Positions 38,738 through 56,639 of a stretch of DNA of 64,000 nucleotides are shown piece after piece. Made by a program: the position numbers and the translations under genes. The number at the start of each line of letters is the position of its first letter. Position 1 is the stretch's first letter. A model generated the notes under the pieces. It was not told the origin of the DNA. It did no database searches and saw nothing but the letters and a program-made list of their open reading frames with translations. Where the stretch lies: positions 33,329,706-33,393,705 of the forward strand of contig NC_045139.1 in assembly GCF_008831285.2 (NCBI RefSeq). The letters run 5' to 3'. Source of the DNA: Nymphaea colorata (taxonomy: Eukaryota; Streptophyta; Magnoliopsida; Nymphaeales; Nymphaeaceae).

Positions 38738-41700
38738 GATTTCAAAATTTTGTGGTCAAAATATAAAATATTATCTATACATAAAAAAAAAACTATTGAT
38801 TCATGTGAATGTACATATGACACTACAAGGTAGATTAGAAAATAAGCGGAAATCGTTCAAGTTGGACTAACCTTATAAAGTGACTGGTTGGATGGATATC
38901 TCTTATGAAAACATATATAAATGCACACTTCTCTCTCTCTCTTTCTCTCCTAGGGAAGGTGTGAACATTGAAACGAGAAGATATTCTCCACTTGCTTGTG
39001 TAGTTGGATTTGGTTAACAAGTGTCTGATCACCTAATCATGAACACACATTTACTATGACCTATTTAGTGCGTTGGTGACTCTAATATCAAAATAATATG
39101 TATTGTATAATATATACTAATGGATTTTAGGATGGTTGGGAATGGAAGACTTAGGACATGACGAAGAGAAGGATGGTTTTTAAACATTCATGTAATGCAT
39201 CGATCAAGAGTAGTCAATCGCAAGGTATAAAAATCAAATAGACATGATCTGATTGCACAAGTTTTGCATTTGGATGTCATGTTCATGTAAACGAGATAGA
39301 TGCACCAATAAAAGCTTTTTGTTTGTCTTGTTCAATGGTATATACATATATAATTCTCAAGAGGTACAATAGATTGGTGAGGGCTGATAGACTATTAAGT
39401 TTCACTTCATATGTTGCGAAAAGGATGGGAGGAGCGGATGCTGGTATGCAAGTTAAAGCATAGAAAGAGTAATATTTTATAACGCTAAAAGCAGACTTAA
39501 AAATGAGACTTGGGTAAATCTAAAAGATATATGCAAATTATACCTTTCCAAAGTTTTAACTTTTCTTTTTCAGAAGTTTAATTATATAGATATGTAAAAT
39601 ATAAGAAAATATATTAGTAAAAAGCAAATCGGATTATATGAGTCGATAAAGCTGACTCCTTCAATTCGCAAAACTCTTTAAAATCTGATGGATCAATTTG
39701 ACTTTAATTTTTTTTTATCTCGTATGTTTTAACAATTTTCATGTGTGTCATTTTTGTTGGACACATACACACGTGGCTATTTTAAAATTGAACCTGTGTC
39801 GTGTTTGCATAAAGTGAACCATAAAAAATAATATAAAATCAATAATGTTTAGATATTTCATATGGAATTTTTAACAAGAGAAAAAATAATGCAGCATAAG
39901 GGGATTTTATTGGAAAGACCATGTTTTAGTAATAGTACCAAATATAGGCCTCAATTTTTGCTACATATGATGCATCGCTTTTATTGCATAACAGGTCATA
40001 TGTTCGGCCATGACATATGGCCTCCTTAAGAGCCATAACATATAACATGTTTCACAACACATAACATACGGTAAACATGATCTAACTCTTTGAAGCCACT
40101 CGTTATTTATTTTCCATTTTTCAGCAAAAAATTAATCCCACCATCAAAAACGTACGATCACATGGGAGAATTATGTGAAAGAGGAAGGCCCAGAAATAAA
40201 AATTCTCAAAGTAGAAGAACATATCTTGACGTTGATCTTTCCCTCAACGTGTGTTGTCTACGATGCTTTCGACAAAGAAAGCGCCGTCGATAGACGACGA
40301 TTCTAACGAGGCCTTTTCACGTGACGTGCTTGGCACCGCCGTTCCGTTGAATCTGCAGCGGCCATGTGATCGGCTGCAACAAGTCACATGCACCGTCTTT
40401 GTACGCTTCCCCTTCAGTTCCTTCACCGGTCACATGCCGATTATAACAGAGCCGGACGAATCACAGATGCGTCTACCAGAGGCAAAGGACATGACCACAG
40501 GGGTTACTGAAATCTGTTGTTAATCTATTAATTGCTGATAATTTGCGGGGACATCTTGTCTCGTATAACCCAGATGATCTTTTTCGTGTTCGCCAGCAAT
40601 TATTTCTCCTTGCAGCAATCTTCACCGCGTTTTTCTTTCTTTTCCTCTTTCAAACGGAAATGGAAAGCTATGGACTCCTCTGTGACTGTATATTTCAAGA
40701 ACAGAAAGTTTCATCTGGGAACATGCGCTTTTGTTGGTAATTCTGTTGTAATTTTCTCCATAATCTTGTTTGACTTAATTAAAGTTTTCAACTTGGAGAC
40801 AAGTGCGAAAGGGGTCTTAGAATATACACGAACTAGAAATGTGATTTCCATGTATAGTGTTTTCAACTGTCCTATGTTGATGGATTACAGGATTAGCTCA
40901 AAAGAAAATTTCGTTTCTTTCTCTTATGGATGCTAACAAATCAAAATGTCACTATTTGAAAATCTGCCTTATAACTGTTGACATATGAACCATCGGATCA
41001 TATTGATCAGACTGTTTATAATGGAAGTACTCATACTTTCCAGCACTGAAGTTCAATATTACATAAGCTCATGAAATGGGTATTCTCTGTTACATGGTGG
41101 TTGCTACTTGCTAGTAAAAGCCGAAAGAAGTACTAAAAGATTTCACGACAGAACGCCTGTTCTCGAGTTTATCTCTTCCAAAAGGTGTATATTTCACTGT
41201 GTTCCATGAGGGGGAAGTAGCACAACTCCGTTTTACGTTCAAACTTCAAAGCAAATCGGGTCGTCGGGTGGGATTTTCAGGCAGGCAGATCTTAAAATGT
41301 CCATGCGATGCCAAGTGTTCAGAGTGGTGGGGCTGTTGTCCCCAATTTAGGATTATGGTTCTGTTCAATCGTCTGAAAAAGCTCTCATATGTGGAGAAGG
41401 AATTTAAGGACTCTCGTCCAAAGAACAAAGTTCGGATCAAATAAATATGTGTACTTGGATGCACAGAACAGAGACCAAAGCAGATAAGACGCAGGAACAG
41501 ACTTAACTGCTAAAGCAAACGTGGAAACAGAACTTGGGTTGCTAACTTGAAATAAGCAGAACACAAGAAAAGAATTTACAACAGAAGAAAATTAACTGAA
41601 ATAAAATGTGCAACATGCACATATTCTCCAAAATGTCTTCCTTTCCAAATTGAGTCGTATCATGATATAGACGGCTCAGTTCCATTCCTGTTAGGTTCTG

Positions 41701-42050
41701 CCTCACAGGTGAGACCTGCGTTAATGTACAGTCCTCTGCATGGCATCCTATGCTCTCTTTAAATAGTCTGTAGTTCAAATGAATACTTTCACAAGTTTCT
41801 TTTCATGACTGAGCTTGATGGGCCAACTGTATACGATATGAGGAAACTGCAAACAGTATCGGTCTTTATAATCAAGCTGAAGCACAATTGGACAAAATGA
41901 GGATTTAGTAACCTCCTAACATGGTTCCCATTTTGTCCCTAGTCAATTTGTTGAGTTGACAATGTTAGTGTTTGTATTTATCAGAAACTCCTCAAATTAG
42001 TTGGCATTGAGTTGGGTTTTTGATGTCGGGAGAAACCATATACATATTTG
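38738..42050. other. Gene-free stretch with a G-box-bearing GC-richer patch
   Basis: About 40,230-40,530 is less AT-rich and has CACGTGACGTG at 40318-40328 (G-box plus ACGT core). Frames of 90 and 134 residues at 40251-40523 and 40532-40936 have no recognisable domain. I cannot say whether a real small gene starts here. Confidence 0.4.
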
Positions 42051-42058
42051 TAACTGCA

Positions 42059-42426
42059 TTGTCACAAAAAACGCCGTTTTTTTTAAAAAACGCCGTTTTT
42101 TTTAAAAAACGAGTATTTAACGCCAAAAACAGTTTTGCCGTATAATACCCGTACTATTTTCGTTTTTTTTTTAAATGTCAAAAAACAAAAAACGCGTATA
42201 ATACCCGTATTATACGTTATTTTCCCATTTTTTGCCGTTATTTTCCAGTTTTTTGCCGTTTTTTTATTAATTATTATTTTTATAATTTTTAAGATGTATT
42301 AAATGTTTAATTTTTAAAAAAAAATTGCTGAACTTTTTCCGTTTTATTCCCGATATATAAAACTTCGTCGTATTATACCCGTTTTTTTTGTCGCCGTTTA
42401 ATACCCGTCCCCGTTTTTTATGACAA
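42059..42426. mobile_element. hAT-like MITE, 368 bp, T-rich, imperfect TSD
   Basis: Ends TTGTCACAAAAAACG and, reversed, TTGTCATAAAAAACG (14 of 15). Candidate TSDs TAACTGCA and TGTCTGCA match at 6 of 8. The interior repeats units such as TATAATACCCGT and GCCGTTTTTT in both orientations. Non-coding. Confidence 0.65.
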
Positions 42427-42434
42427 TGTCTGCA

Positions 42435-44510
42435 AGTGATGCATGGTAAGCTTGACCACTTCCTGGAAAGCCTTAGGCTTCATAATCAAGCTTAAGAATC
42501 TTGAAACTTAAGAATGATTTACGGGAAGTTGAGAAAAAAAGAAGAAGTGCACAACCACGATCTCTAAAAATTATCTCAGCACTCCTTGTGCAATGTGATA
42601 GACAAAGGCCTGGTTCTTCACAGTCAAATTAGCTAATCGCCATAAGTGCAACATTAGATGTCATAAGTGGCGCAGGCCATGCAAAAAAAATTGCCACCAA
42701 AGGCTCTTCCCCCAGCCACTGTTTCATTTCACTGTCAAATTCATGACTTGCATTCGGTAACGCAACAACCGTCACCGATTTGCCACCATTAATGACAAAA
42801 CATGTTCACCGTGCATCACTGATTCACCTCTAGACACCACTATACTCGTAGCCACCTTTATTAGTATATCATGCTTTCAGTATCTCTTGGTTTTCCCTAT
42901 CTGACAACCTGCCATGTTCAGAAAACTACTTTGTGAGGTTAACGAAATACAATAACAGATGCTGTTCAAGTTCATTTCACGAGAAAAAATATGTTTCACA
43001 TTAACTAATACACAAGAACTTACAGAGTAATCGCTCCCAGTTGCATAATGTCACACAATGTGAAGCATTACAAGACCATCAAACCCTTCTAAGAGTTACC
43101 TTGGACCACATGCATTTAAAATTTTAACAAAGAAAGAACTTAGAAAAGAAACCATAGTTCCAAAGAACACCTTTAAATCCAGCTGACGACCATCAATAGA
43201 ACTTTGGTGTCTTGAAACAAGAAAAAGTTTTATTATTGTTCTAGTAAGGCAGAGCAAAAGCAGATCATAAACAAGAACGGATCATGAACAGGAAGAGACA
43301 AATTCACAACTACATGGATCTGTGAAATTCGTTATACAGTACCATATGAACGTATGAAAGAAACCGTTTTATATATCACTTCACATGATCTAATATCTCT
43401 GAGAATGTTCACTTTCATCCTTAATATATGTTTCTTTTACTTGTGCGTGTGTCACAATACAAGATATGTGCAGCCAAGATTGTGGCTTTCTGCCGATTTC
43501 GTTTGAATGGGGAAACAGCGTCCAAGGTTGAGAGCATAAATGAAAGCAGCAGCTACTTTATGTGCACAAGTTGCCCATAATATCTCCTACCACTTTAAGG
43601 ATTTTCTTATTGTTTTTCATCCATTCAGATTGTTACTATTTTGCAACTTATTCCATCCAATTTATGTGGAGAAACATCAAACTAGCTTGTTTGGCCCTGT
43701 ATCCGAGGCCCCAAAATCCCATGGAATTGGTTTATCCAGTCATTATCTGCCACATAAATAATACTGAATGGCTGGCTGAAGTTATCTGAACTCCTGAACA
43801 TTGTCATCATCTAATGCACAATGATGAAAATTAGAAAAAAAAAAATCACATTCAGATCTGCCGTGGCTCTTTAACTAGCAGCTGATAGCTCATCAAGACT
43901 CTCTGGAAATATTCCCTGGAAAAGAAAATATTATAAGATTTCACATGATCGATGACTATAGGCTTCTGAAATGGAATACAGAAACTTCATCGGTATTATG
44001 AGGCACTGATTCATGTACATGTTAAAAAAAATGATGACTTCAAGTTGCAAACCCTCTGCAAAATTGATTTCACAGGAATTTCACCAGATGGTGTTCTAAA
44101 GTATTATGCTGAAGGAAATATCCAAAGAAGCATAGGTAAATGTACGAAGTAGGATCCACGTTGAACATTGACCAAACGAAGTAATAGCCTATCATGCCTG
44201 GTAATAGCCCATCATCCCATGAATTACATAATGCAGTTGTGCATATTGGGAATCAGAACTAAGTGATCAACTACAAATATATGCATGTCTTCATGTGTAT
44301 ATATGAGCATATAAGATAATATATAGGGCATATATGTTGATTATGTAATTTAGTTTCTTTTTCTGTTTTTGCAATTAGTTTTTAGGTTCATGTGCTGCTC
44401 GGCTCTGCAGCCTCTGCCTCTGCTCAATCTTGAATTTGACCAGACTGGGCTAGCAATTGACTTCCAACGGTAGCACTCTAACCATTCGAGGCTTGAGCTA
44501 GCCTCAAAGC
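42435..44510. other. Gene-free stretch
   Basis: No recognisable gene. Overlapping frames at 43540-43789 are short and domain-free. Confidence 0.5.
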
Positions 44511-44520
44511 TAGATTATTC

Positions 44521-44870
44521 CAATGTAAGTTTATCAACTGTATTCTCCAGTTCTTTGACAAAGATATTGCATCTTCAGCTTCTTAACAGTTCTCTTCAAG
44601 AAGGGTAAGATACTGTTTCTAAGGACATCTAGTTCATCCTTCACCATCTCCAGCTCAGAAGGGGCATTTTCATGTCTGACTTTTGCAGCAATGCTAGCTT
44701 CATCTGCAATCACTTGCCGATTTCTTCAACTGCATTTCAACAAACTTACAATCTTTTGTTGGTTATTCTTCTTCAGTTTGTGCTCTCTCGAGGTCTTACA
44801 ACTATAGTTCCTAAATGAGCCTCTTGGTGAGGTCTAGTTCTTGAAGTACTAGTGCCATCACATTTTCTGC
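44521..44870 (-). pseudogene. Broken fragment of a WEB1-family (DUF827) coiled-coil gene
   Basis: On the minus strand, pieces in different frames read VLQELDLTKRLI, IADEASIAAK, SELEMVKDELDVLR, then after a frame change QYLTLLEE and EAEDAISLSK, then KELENTVDKLTL. In order and spacing this matches the coiled-coil region of WEB family proteins, which act in chloroplast photorelocation movement in the cytosol. At least two frame changes and several stops (for example after TKRLI and LLEENC) make it non-functional. No other exons of the family were recognised nearby, so it is an isolated remnant. Confidence 0.7.
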
Positions 44871-44899
44871 AATCTCATTCAGGCTCTTCTTTCTGTAAC

Positions 44900-46340
44900 C
44901 TCCCAAGCTCAAGCTCCACAAGCTGACAACTATGTGTATCCAAAAGAAACCCAAGTACATTCTCGGTTAATTCTAACAAAAGAATAGTTATTGTTCAAAT
45001 AAAAGGCAATTCAAGTCTTTAATAATAGATTATTGCAGGAAATGGGGATAATTGGCATGCAAAACTTCCATAAACAGAATTCAATCCAATGCTAGCAGCC
45101 TAGTAGTTAATCATCATCATCAAGAACCAAGAAGTGACCGCCCACAAGAGTAGTACAACTGGCAAAGTTTGTAAATTCATTCAGCAATGTTCATCTCCTC
45201 TATGTAGAACTATGTCTTAAGAAACTTGATAACCATGATAGTAAGAAAGAGCCGTGGTGTCATGAAACAGGACATGTATGAAACTGGAGCATGGGTTCAG
45301 CGGAAACTGGAGCTCTGTTCATGCACCCCAGATAAATTCTACTCTTTTGCCAATAGCGCTCATATGCAATCAGATGAGAAAAGAGCAGTCTCAGATTATG
45401 TAAGGTGAAACTGGAGATCCATAAGGCCAATTACGTGGCTTAAATGGATGCCATGATCGGCTTTAACATAGAAGTCAACATCATAGAGTCTGTAAGCCGA
45501 TTGGAAAAAATGCTTACCTAGAAAAGGAAAACTATGTGTAAGAGTTGCATGTCTTGAGGAGATTCATCAAGGAATTTTCTTGGAGAAACGAAAGAAACAA
45601 TGTTTAGAGCAGTAAGTGGAAAAGCAAAAATTGCTTTAATCATAACAAAGCGTAACTGATCATGAAAAGCTCCTGAGCAAAGTCACGTTTTTCTGCGTTG
45701 CATATCAACATCAATGGGCTTAGGCGTGAGAACCTAAATAACAACATCCTGTCTGTGGTAGGTTCCTCAGTAACTAAAAAATGTTATACCCATACCGTAT
45801 CCACAGAACAGAAAGAAGAGATATACTGAACTAAGATATATAGTATGTACTGAATCTACTGATAGAAAGGAGAGATATACTCATAAATTCCTGTGCAACA
45901 CTCACTCTATCTCTCTCTCTCTCCCCCTTTCTGTTGTGTTCTTCCTCTCCTTGACCAGAACTCATAACATAAATCATGAGAACAAAAATGCTAGGTCTTA
46001 AGTCAAGCATGGCTCTTGTATCTGTACATATGCTTTTTTAACAATATATGTTTAGCCAAATAAATGTCACATGATATCATTGACGGTCAAAAAGAAGAGA
46101 TCCTAACGGACTACATTTTTGTTAAACAAGATTTGAAGCTCTTTATCACAATGATACATGATGAAGAGGAGATCTAATGGGACTCTTGAAGGGTTTAAAG
46201 TCTGCCTCGTTGCTAAATGGTATAATGGGCAAGAGCGTATCAACTTTCTAAAACATTAGAGTTGTGCTAAGACTTGCTATTTCTCATTGGTGGCGAATCC
46301 AAAAACTATATTTAATAATGATCTTTGTCTTGCATTCAAC
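44900..46340. other. Gene-free stretch
   Basis: A 60-residue frame at 45226-45408 has no recognisable domain. Nothing else supported. Confidence 0.45.
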
Positions 46341-46349
46341 CGTCAGTAT

Positions 46350-46568
46350 TTTAAGGGTGGGCGTCCGGCCTGGCCGGGCCGAGCCGAGCTAAGTTGGCTC
46401 AATTTGTAATGGGGTGCAGCCCGGCCCAGTTAAATTTTACAGGTCCGACCCGGTTCAACCTAGGCCGTGGCCTCAGCTTGAGCCCGAGCCTGGTTTGATT
46501 TCAACTCAGCCCCAGCCCGGGTTGGGGGTCACGAAAGCCCGAGGAGCCCCCAGTCTAGTGTCCACTCC
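46350..46568. mobile_element. GC-rich MITE-like element, related to the one at 58.27 kb
   Basis: Ends TAAGGGTGGGCGTC and, reversed, TAGGAGTGGACAC are similar. The interior is rich in GGCCCGGCC-like strings. No convincing 8-bp TSD was found, so the boundaries are approximate. Confidence 0.5.
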
Positions 46569-46585
46569 TACTTATCTTATATGGT

Positions 46586-46993
46586 TAGGGATGTCAATAA
46601 ATCTGATTTAGAGTCGATATTCGACCGTATAAACAAAATAGAATATGGAAAAAATTTGAACATCCGATTGAGAATTCAGATGGAATTCAGATGTAAGAAA
46701 TACGACCCAATTGGATACATAATTGGATTTAGGTAATATTGGTTGGACTTGGATTCAGATTGGATATAGGTTTTAAATAAATATCCTGTACTCAACGTTT
46801 ATAACATGGTTTGAATTTGGGTTAAAAATTGGATGTGGATTCAGATATTAATCTAAAACCGGATTCAGATTCGATAGGGATTATGAATTTGGATTTCAGA
46901 TTCGGATATGATGTAGACTTTTTTTTCAACCAAATTCGAATATGAAACAGATATGGTAAAGTATATATCTGATTCGAATTCAATCAATCCTTA
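46586..46993. mobile_element. hAT-like MITE, TAGGGATGTCAA family, copy 1
   Basis: Left end TAGGGATGTCAATAAAT; the right end is decayed (CAATCCTTA). Candidate TSDs TATATGGT and TGTATGAT match at 6 of 8. The interior is full of GGATTCAGAT / ATCCGATT-type subrepeats, like the copy at 55971-56396. Confidence 0.65.
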
Positions 46994-47287
46994 TGTATGA
47001 TCCAAGCAAGCTCCTTGCACATGGTACTGGCATCTAAGTGCATATCTAGTTTTTCTTGACTTCATTGGATGACATTGATACTTCACTATTTGTATTCACC
47101 TTCTCTTTGCGGCAGTTTATTTCTTAGTTTTAATTTATCATACAGTTTCTCGCTAGTCACTCTACTAGTTCCGACAGTCTAAAACCAAAAAATGGGCTCA
47201 TGGTTCACTTTCAAATCCTTTAATAGGATTCTTGGATTTCTTCAGTCATGTTTGGCTGGAGAAATCCTCCATCCATGGCTAGAGGAT

Positions 47288-51530
<4,243 letters not shown>

Positions 51531-51537
51531 CTCCTTC

Positions 51538-51547
51538 TATTTATATT
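51538..51547 (+). promoter_or_regulatory. Putative TATA box of the LAX gene
   Basis: TATTTATATT lies 94 bp upstream of the ATG, followed by a CT-rich leader (51600-51613) typical of plant 5' untranslated regions. Confidence 0.5.
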
Positions 51548-51631
51548 ACCAAACACCAACATCCTCCCACCAGTGCCTTCACAAATTCAAAGATCAAGAC
51601 TCTCTCTCTCTCTAGATCTCTTCCTGGTGTC

Positions 51632-54600
51632 ATGGCGACAGAGAAAGTGGAGACGGTGGTGGCGGGGAACTATGTGGAAATGGAAACCGAAGGTGAGCCG
51701 AAGACAGTAAAGACCAAGCTCTCCAAGTTATTCTGGCATGGCGGATCCGTCTACGACGCTTGGTTCAGCTGTGCTTCCAATCAGGTGCCCCACAATAAAT
51801 CCTATCAGTCAGTAGTTCAGTATCCCCCTTCCATGTTCAACGACTGACTCTCGATTGATTGCTTGAGAGTTCAATACTGATACTCGATCTCTAGTATAAA
51901 GTTGCAGAAGTCTGCAATCTTCGTCCATTAGGATGGGCACTCGATGACCACTTCTCCTCCTTCGTTTGATGTTGCATTCACAACTCTCTCTTTCTCAGAT
52001 GGTAATATGTTAATGGTAGGTTTATTTTTCTTTTCACAGGTCGCACAGGTGTTGCTTACGCTGCCATACTCTTTTTCTCAACTAGGAATGGTTTCAGGCA
52101 TAATACTGCAGCTGTTTTATGGATTGATGGGTAGTTGGACGGCCTATCTTATCAGCATCCTCTATGTGGAGTATAGGACTAGGAAGGAGAGAGAGAAAGT
52201 CGACTTCAGAAATCACGTCATTCAGGTTTTTTGCCTGCAAATTAATTAACTTGCTTGTGGATCTTGTTGGTGGTGAAGGCGTGCTAAGAAGCCATTTTCC
52301 TGTGCTTCTTCATGTCCCAGAACAATGGAACCTAATGAGTTCTTTCTCTCGTTTTGATGGACAGTGGTTTGAAGTTCTTGATGGGCTTCTTGGGAAGCAC
52401 TGGAGGAATGTTGGTCTCGCATTCAACTGTACTTTCCTTCTGTTTGGATCTGTCATCCAACTCATAGCATGTGCCAGGTGCTTTATTTCTTTCTTTCTTT
52501 CCTTTTCTGTGTCGTATCTTACGTTCCTTCTATCTCATCAACTCCGTCCTTATTCTACTCCCCAACACACAGTGAATTTTACTCTATTTACTTTATTGGG
52601 CTGATCAAACACAGTAACATTTACTACATAAACGACAACCTGGACAAGAGGACATGGACATACATTTTCGGCGCTTGCTGCGCCACTACAGTCTTTGTTC
52701 CTTCTTTCCATAACTACAGAATCTGGTCCTTCATTGGGCTAGTCATGACCACTTACACATCTTGGTACATGGCCATAGCTGCTCTGCTTCATGGGCAGGT
52801 AAACAATAGAAAGATTCTCAATACTTGATCATATTATAACAACATGGTGTTTGACTGTTGTTGTCTTTATTTACTCATTTGAAAGGTGGAAGGAGTCCAG
52901 CATTCAGGAGCAACAAAGCTAGTTCTCTATTTCACTGGGGCCACAAATATCTTGTACACATTTGGAGGGCATGCTGTGACTGTGTAAGGCCCCCACATCC
53001 TCAACATGAATCAGAAATACTTGTCTTTAGAAACTTAGATATATAATTATGAACTGCACCAGATATATTGGTGTTGCTTTGCTGTTGCTGGTTTGAATGC
53101 TTGGTTGGTGTGTTTGTTGCAGGGAAATAATGCACGCCATGTGGAAGCCTCAGAGGTTCAAGGCCATATATCTGCTGGCCACCTTATATGTGCTGACACT
53201 GACCATACCATCTGCAGTCTCTGTGTACTGGGCCTTCGGCGACATGCTTCTGAACCACTCCAATGCTTTCGCTTTGCTTCCAAAAACGGGCTTCAGGGAC
53301 GCTGCTGTCATTCTGATGCTCATCCATCAGGTCTGCAACCGATGCCCATCTCCATTCTTCTCTTTCTTCCTTCTCCTGCCCTCTTCATTCTTTCTCTTCT
53401 CTTCTGTAAAAATGCTACGCACCTCCCGAGAAATTTAAAAATGGAACAAATTGTCGCTCTTTTCGACGCAGAATGTGCCGGTTCTGACTGATTCCTGTGG
53501 CTCCTTCGAGGCCAGAAAAGACGTTACGTTTTTCTTCCCAATGAGAGGAGGAGGTCCTCAAGTTTTTCCTTTTTCTTGAGTACCTCTCTCCTTTTCTACC
53601 ATCTTAGCATGGTGGCCTAGGAATTGGTCTATGTTTGATCACATCCTCTTTTTTGGTTCCCTAAGAACGTCTCGGTTTTAGTTTGTTTACTGGACCATAT
53701 AAGCACGCCTCACTGACAAGCCAACTAATTTTCTTGGTCCTTGAGTCCCTTTGCCTCTTCGTCAAGAGCATGCACCAACTTGAATTACTTGTTCACTGTT
53801 ACTGGCAAACTATGAGCCCACCTTCTTTGGCATTAATGGGCATAAAACTTAGTCTGAGTTTAGCTCCGTTCAGATTAATTGCCAAACCTATGCTTCTTGC
53901 ATTTGTTTCCATTATATACATATCCAACTTGGTTCGTGTTTATTGAGAGATTACCGAGCTGAGTGTTAGAAAGAGATTCGTATATTCAGCAGCCAGCTAG
54001 TTAGAAAGATGGATTGATCTTCTTAAAATAGAAGTAGAACAACTGAACAAGTTTGCAAGTGACTCTTCTACTGCTTTCAAGTATTACTGTTGCTTTATCT
54101 TTCTTGGGATTCTTTATGAGATTGAAGGACATTGGTAAACTTGATAACAGTTCATAACGTTCGGGTTCGCGTGCACGCCGTTGTATTTCGTATGGGAGAA
54201 GCTGATAGGAATGCATGAGACGAAGAGCATCTGCAAGCGGGCGGTGGCGAGGCTGCCAGTAGTCATCCCCATCTGGTTCCTGGCCATCATCTTCCCCTTC
54301 TTCGGCCCCATCAACTCCGCCGTCGGCTCCCTCCTCGTCTCCTTCACCGTCTACATCATTCCAGCCCTCGCCCACATGCTCACCTTCCGGACGGCCTCGG
54401 CCAGAGAGAACGCCGTGGAGAGGCCGCCGAGGTTCGCCGGCAGGTGGGTCGGCATGTTCGTCATCAACACCTTCGTCGTCGGGTGGGTGCTGGTCGTGGG
54501 GTTCGGCTTCGGCGGGTGGGCCAGCATGACCAACTTCGTGCACCAGATCAACACCTTCGGCCTCTTCACCAAGTGCTACCAGTGTCCTCCGCCCAAGCAG

Positions 54601-54693
54601 ATCACCACGCCGCTGCCACTGCCGGCGGCCAACGCAACGACGTCGGCTCCTTCGCCGGCACCTTATCATCACCATCATCACAGACATCACTGA
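51632..54693 (+). CDS. LAX: AUX1/LAX-family auxin influx carrier
   Basis: Seven exons (51632-51784, 52040-52225, 52365-52477, 52615-52798, 52886-52983, 53123-53330, 54151-54693) with GT..AG introns join to 494 residues. It is a multi-pass plasma-membrane permease of the amino acid/auxin family that imports indole-3-acetic acid with protons. Conserved blocks are clear: LPYSFSQLGM (about 60-69), FNCTFLLFGS, CASNIYYINDNLDKRTWTYIFGA (about 149-171), FVPSFHNYRIWSF, LVLYFTGATNILYTFGGHAVTVE, AVYWAFGD-type SVYWAFGD, FITFGFACTPLYFVWEK (from 315), IPIWFLAIIFPFFGPINS and the end block FGLFTKCYQC. The start ATG has G at -3 and +4. The tail after CYQC is Pro/Ala-rich and ends in a natural HHHHHRHH. Intron 6 is the longest (820 bp). 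Which LAX subgroup it belongs to cannot be settled here. Confidence 0.97.
53331..54150 (+). other. Intron 6 of the LAX gene
   Basis: 820 bp, T-rich, donor CAG/GTCTGC and acceptor AACAG/TTCATA. No inserted element was recognised. Confidence 0.9.
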
Positions 54694-55205
<512 letters not shown>

Positions 55206-55536
55206 AGTTCAAAGTGATTTATAACGGAAGAAGTGAACTGATGTACACTGACCTATAGTTGGGGTTTCCAAAAATGAGATGCAATCGATAACACTGCCCT
55301 TTCTTAGAAAACCGTAACTAAAACATATAAAGAGGAGTATTACCTCGATAGCAGAGCTCATCACTACTCTTATGAAAATTTGTGCACATCGGCCTGTAAT
55401 TGTGTCCACCCACCAAAATGAAGTACAGCTTTCACTTGTCGACCACAGCATTCGTCCTCAATTGGTAAAATAATAATAAAATTTTATAAGAAAATTTCAT
55501 ATTTCAGATTTGTAAGTAAAATTTTTAACCTGTAGC

Positions 55537-55596
55537 ATGGGTTTCAAATTCATGCTAGTGAGATATGGATTTCAAATTCATGCTACTTCCAAAATG

Positions 55597-55641
<45 letters not shown>
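55537..55641. repeat. Short direct repeat next to an (AT)n tract
   Basis: TTTCAAATTCATGCTA occurs twice, 29 bp apart (from about 55,541 and 55,570), followed by (TA)n at 55602-55641. Confidence 0.85.
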
Positions 55642-55642
<1 letters not shown>

Positions 55643-55970
55643 CAGCGAATTTGAAATCCAAGATAAAAAATGCAACTTTAATGACATTCAAGGAGTCCAT
55701 TTCCCTTTTATCTTCAGCTTAAGTGAAGAGCATCATTAGTTCAAGCTCAATTTACCTACCATCTAATAAATATAGTGTATTGATAGAGATGCAGCCTAAA
55801 GAATATATTGCGGGGTAGGTTCTCCTAATTAGTTCTCTTATGAGGTTTCATGAAGTAGGTTTACCAACTGATATTCCTATGGGGCTCAAATTTGCTGCAC
55901 AGAAAATTAAGGGGCTTGAATATATCAAAAACTTTTTATGAGATCTTTGGAATCTATTCTAGAATATAAC

Positions 55971-56396
55971 TAGGGATGCCAATATATCTAATTTGAATAA
56001 GATATCGGACCGAATCGATCCGAAAAAATCGGATATGGAAAAAAAAATTAATATCCGATTACGAAATCAGATCGGATTCGGATTTGGATATACATAAATA
56101 TCTGATTGGATTCGAAAGAGATTCATTTTTAGACAAATATCATGTATCTAATGTTATTAAATTTTGAAAATTGGCAAAATCCAGTTCAAATTTTGGATTT
56201 GGATTTGGATATAAATACAAAAATTGGATTCAGATCAGATTAGGATTGTAAAATCTGATTTTGGATTTGGATTCAGATATGACTTTTCTTTATTCGAATT
56301 CGAGTCTGAATTCAAATCCGAATATGTGAATATCCGAAAAAGCAGATACGATTTAAAGGATATATCTGATCTGAATTCAATCCGTTGACATCCCTA
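55971..56396. mobile_element. hAT-type MITE, TAGGGATGTCAA family, copy 2
   Basis: Ends TAGGGATGCCAATAT and, reversed, TAGGGATGTCAACGG. Flanking AATATAAC (55963-55970) and AATATGAC (56397-56404) match at 7 of 8. The interior has repeated GGATTTGGAT / AATCCGAAT-type units. Same family as 46586-46993, and better preserved. Confidence 0.82.
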
Positions 56397-56639
56397 AATA
56401 TGACCATGTGATCGCATTTATCATGACCTCGTAATATTTGTTACTCTAAAGGCGTTTGATGGTTTGAAATTTTGCTTCGATAATGAAAATTTCATAACCT
56501 TATGATGGTTTGAAATGTTGGTGGAGTATTACTTTAGCCTTAATGACTCAGGAACAGCTTATTGCTTTTGACCTGTTAGAACAAGCTTCATTTTCCCAAT
56601 AATTGGACCCTCTTTCTTTCCCACTCAATTAGTGAAAAA

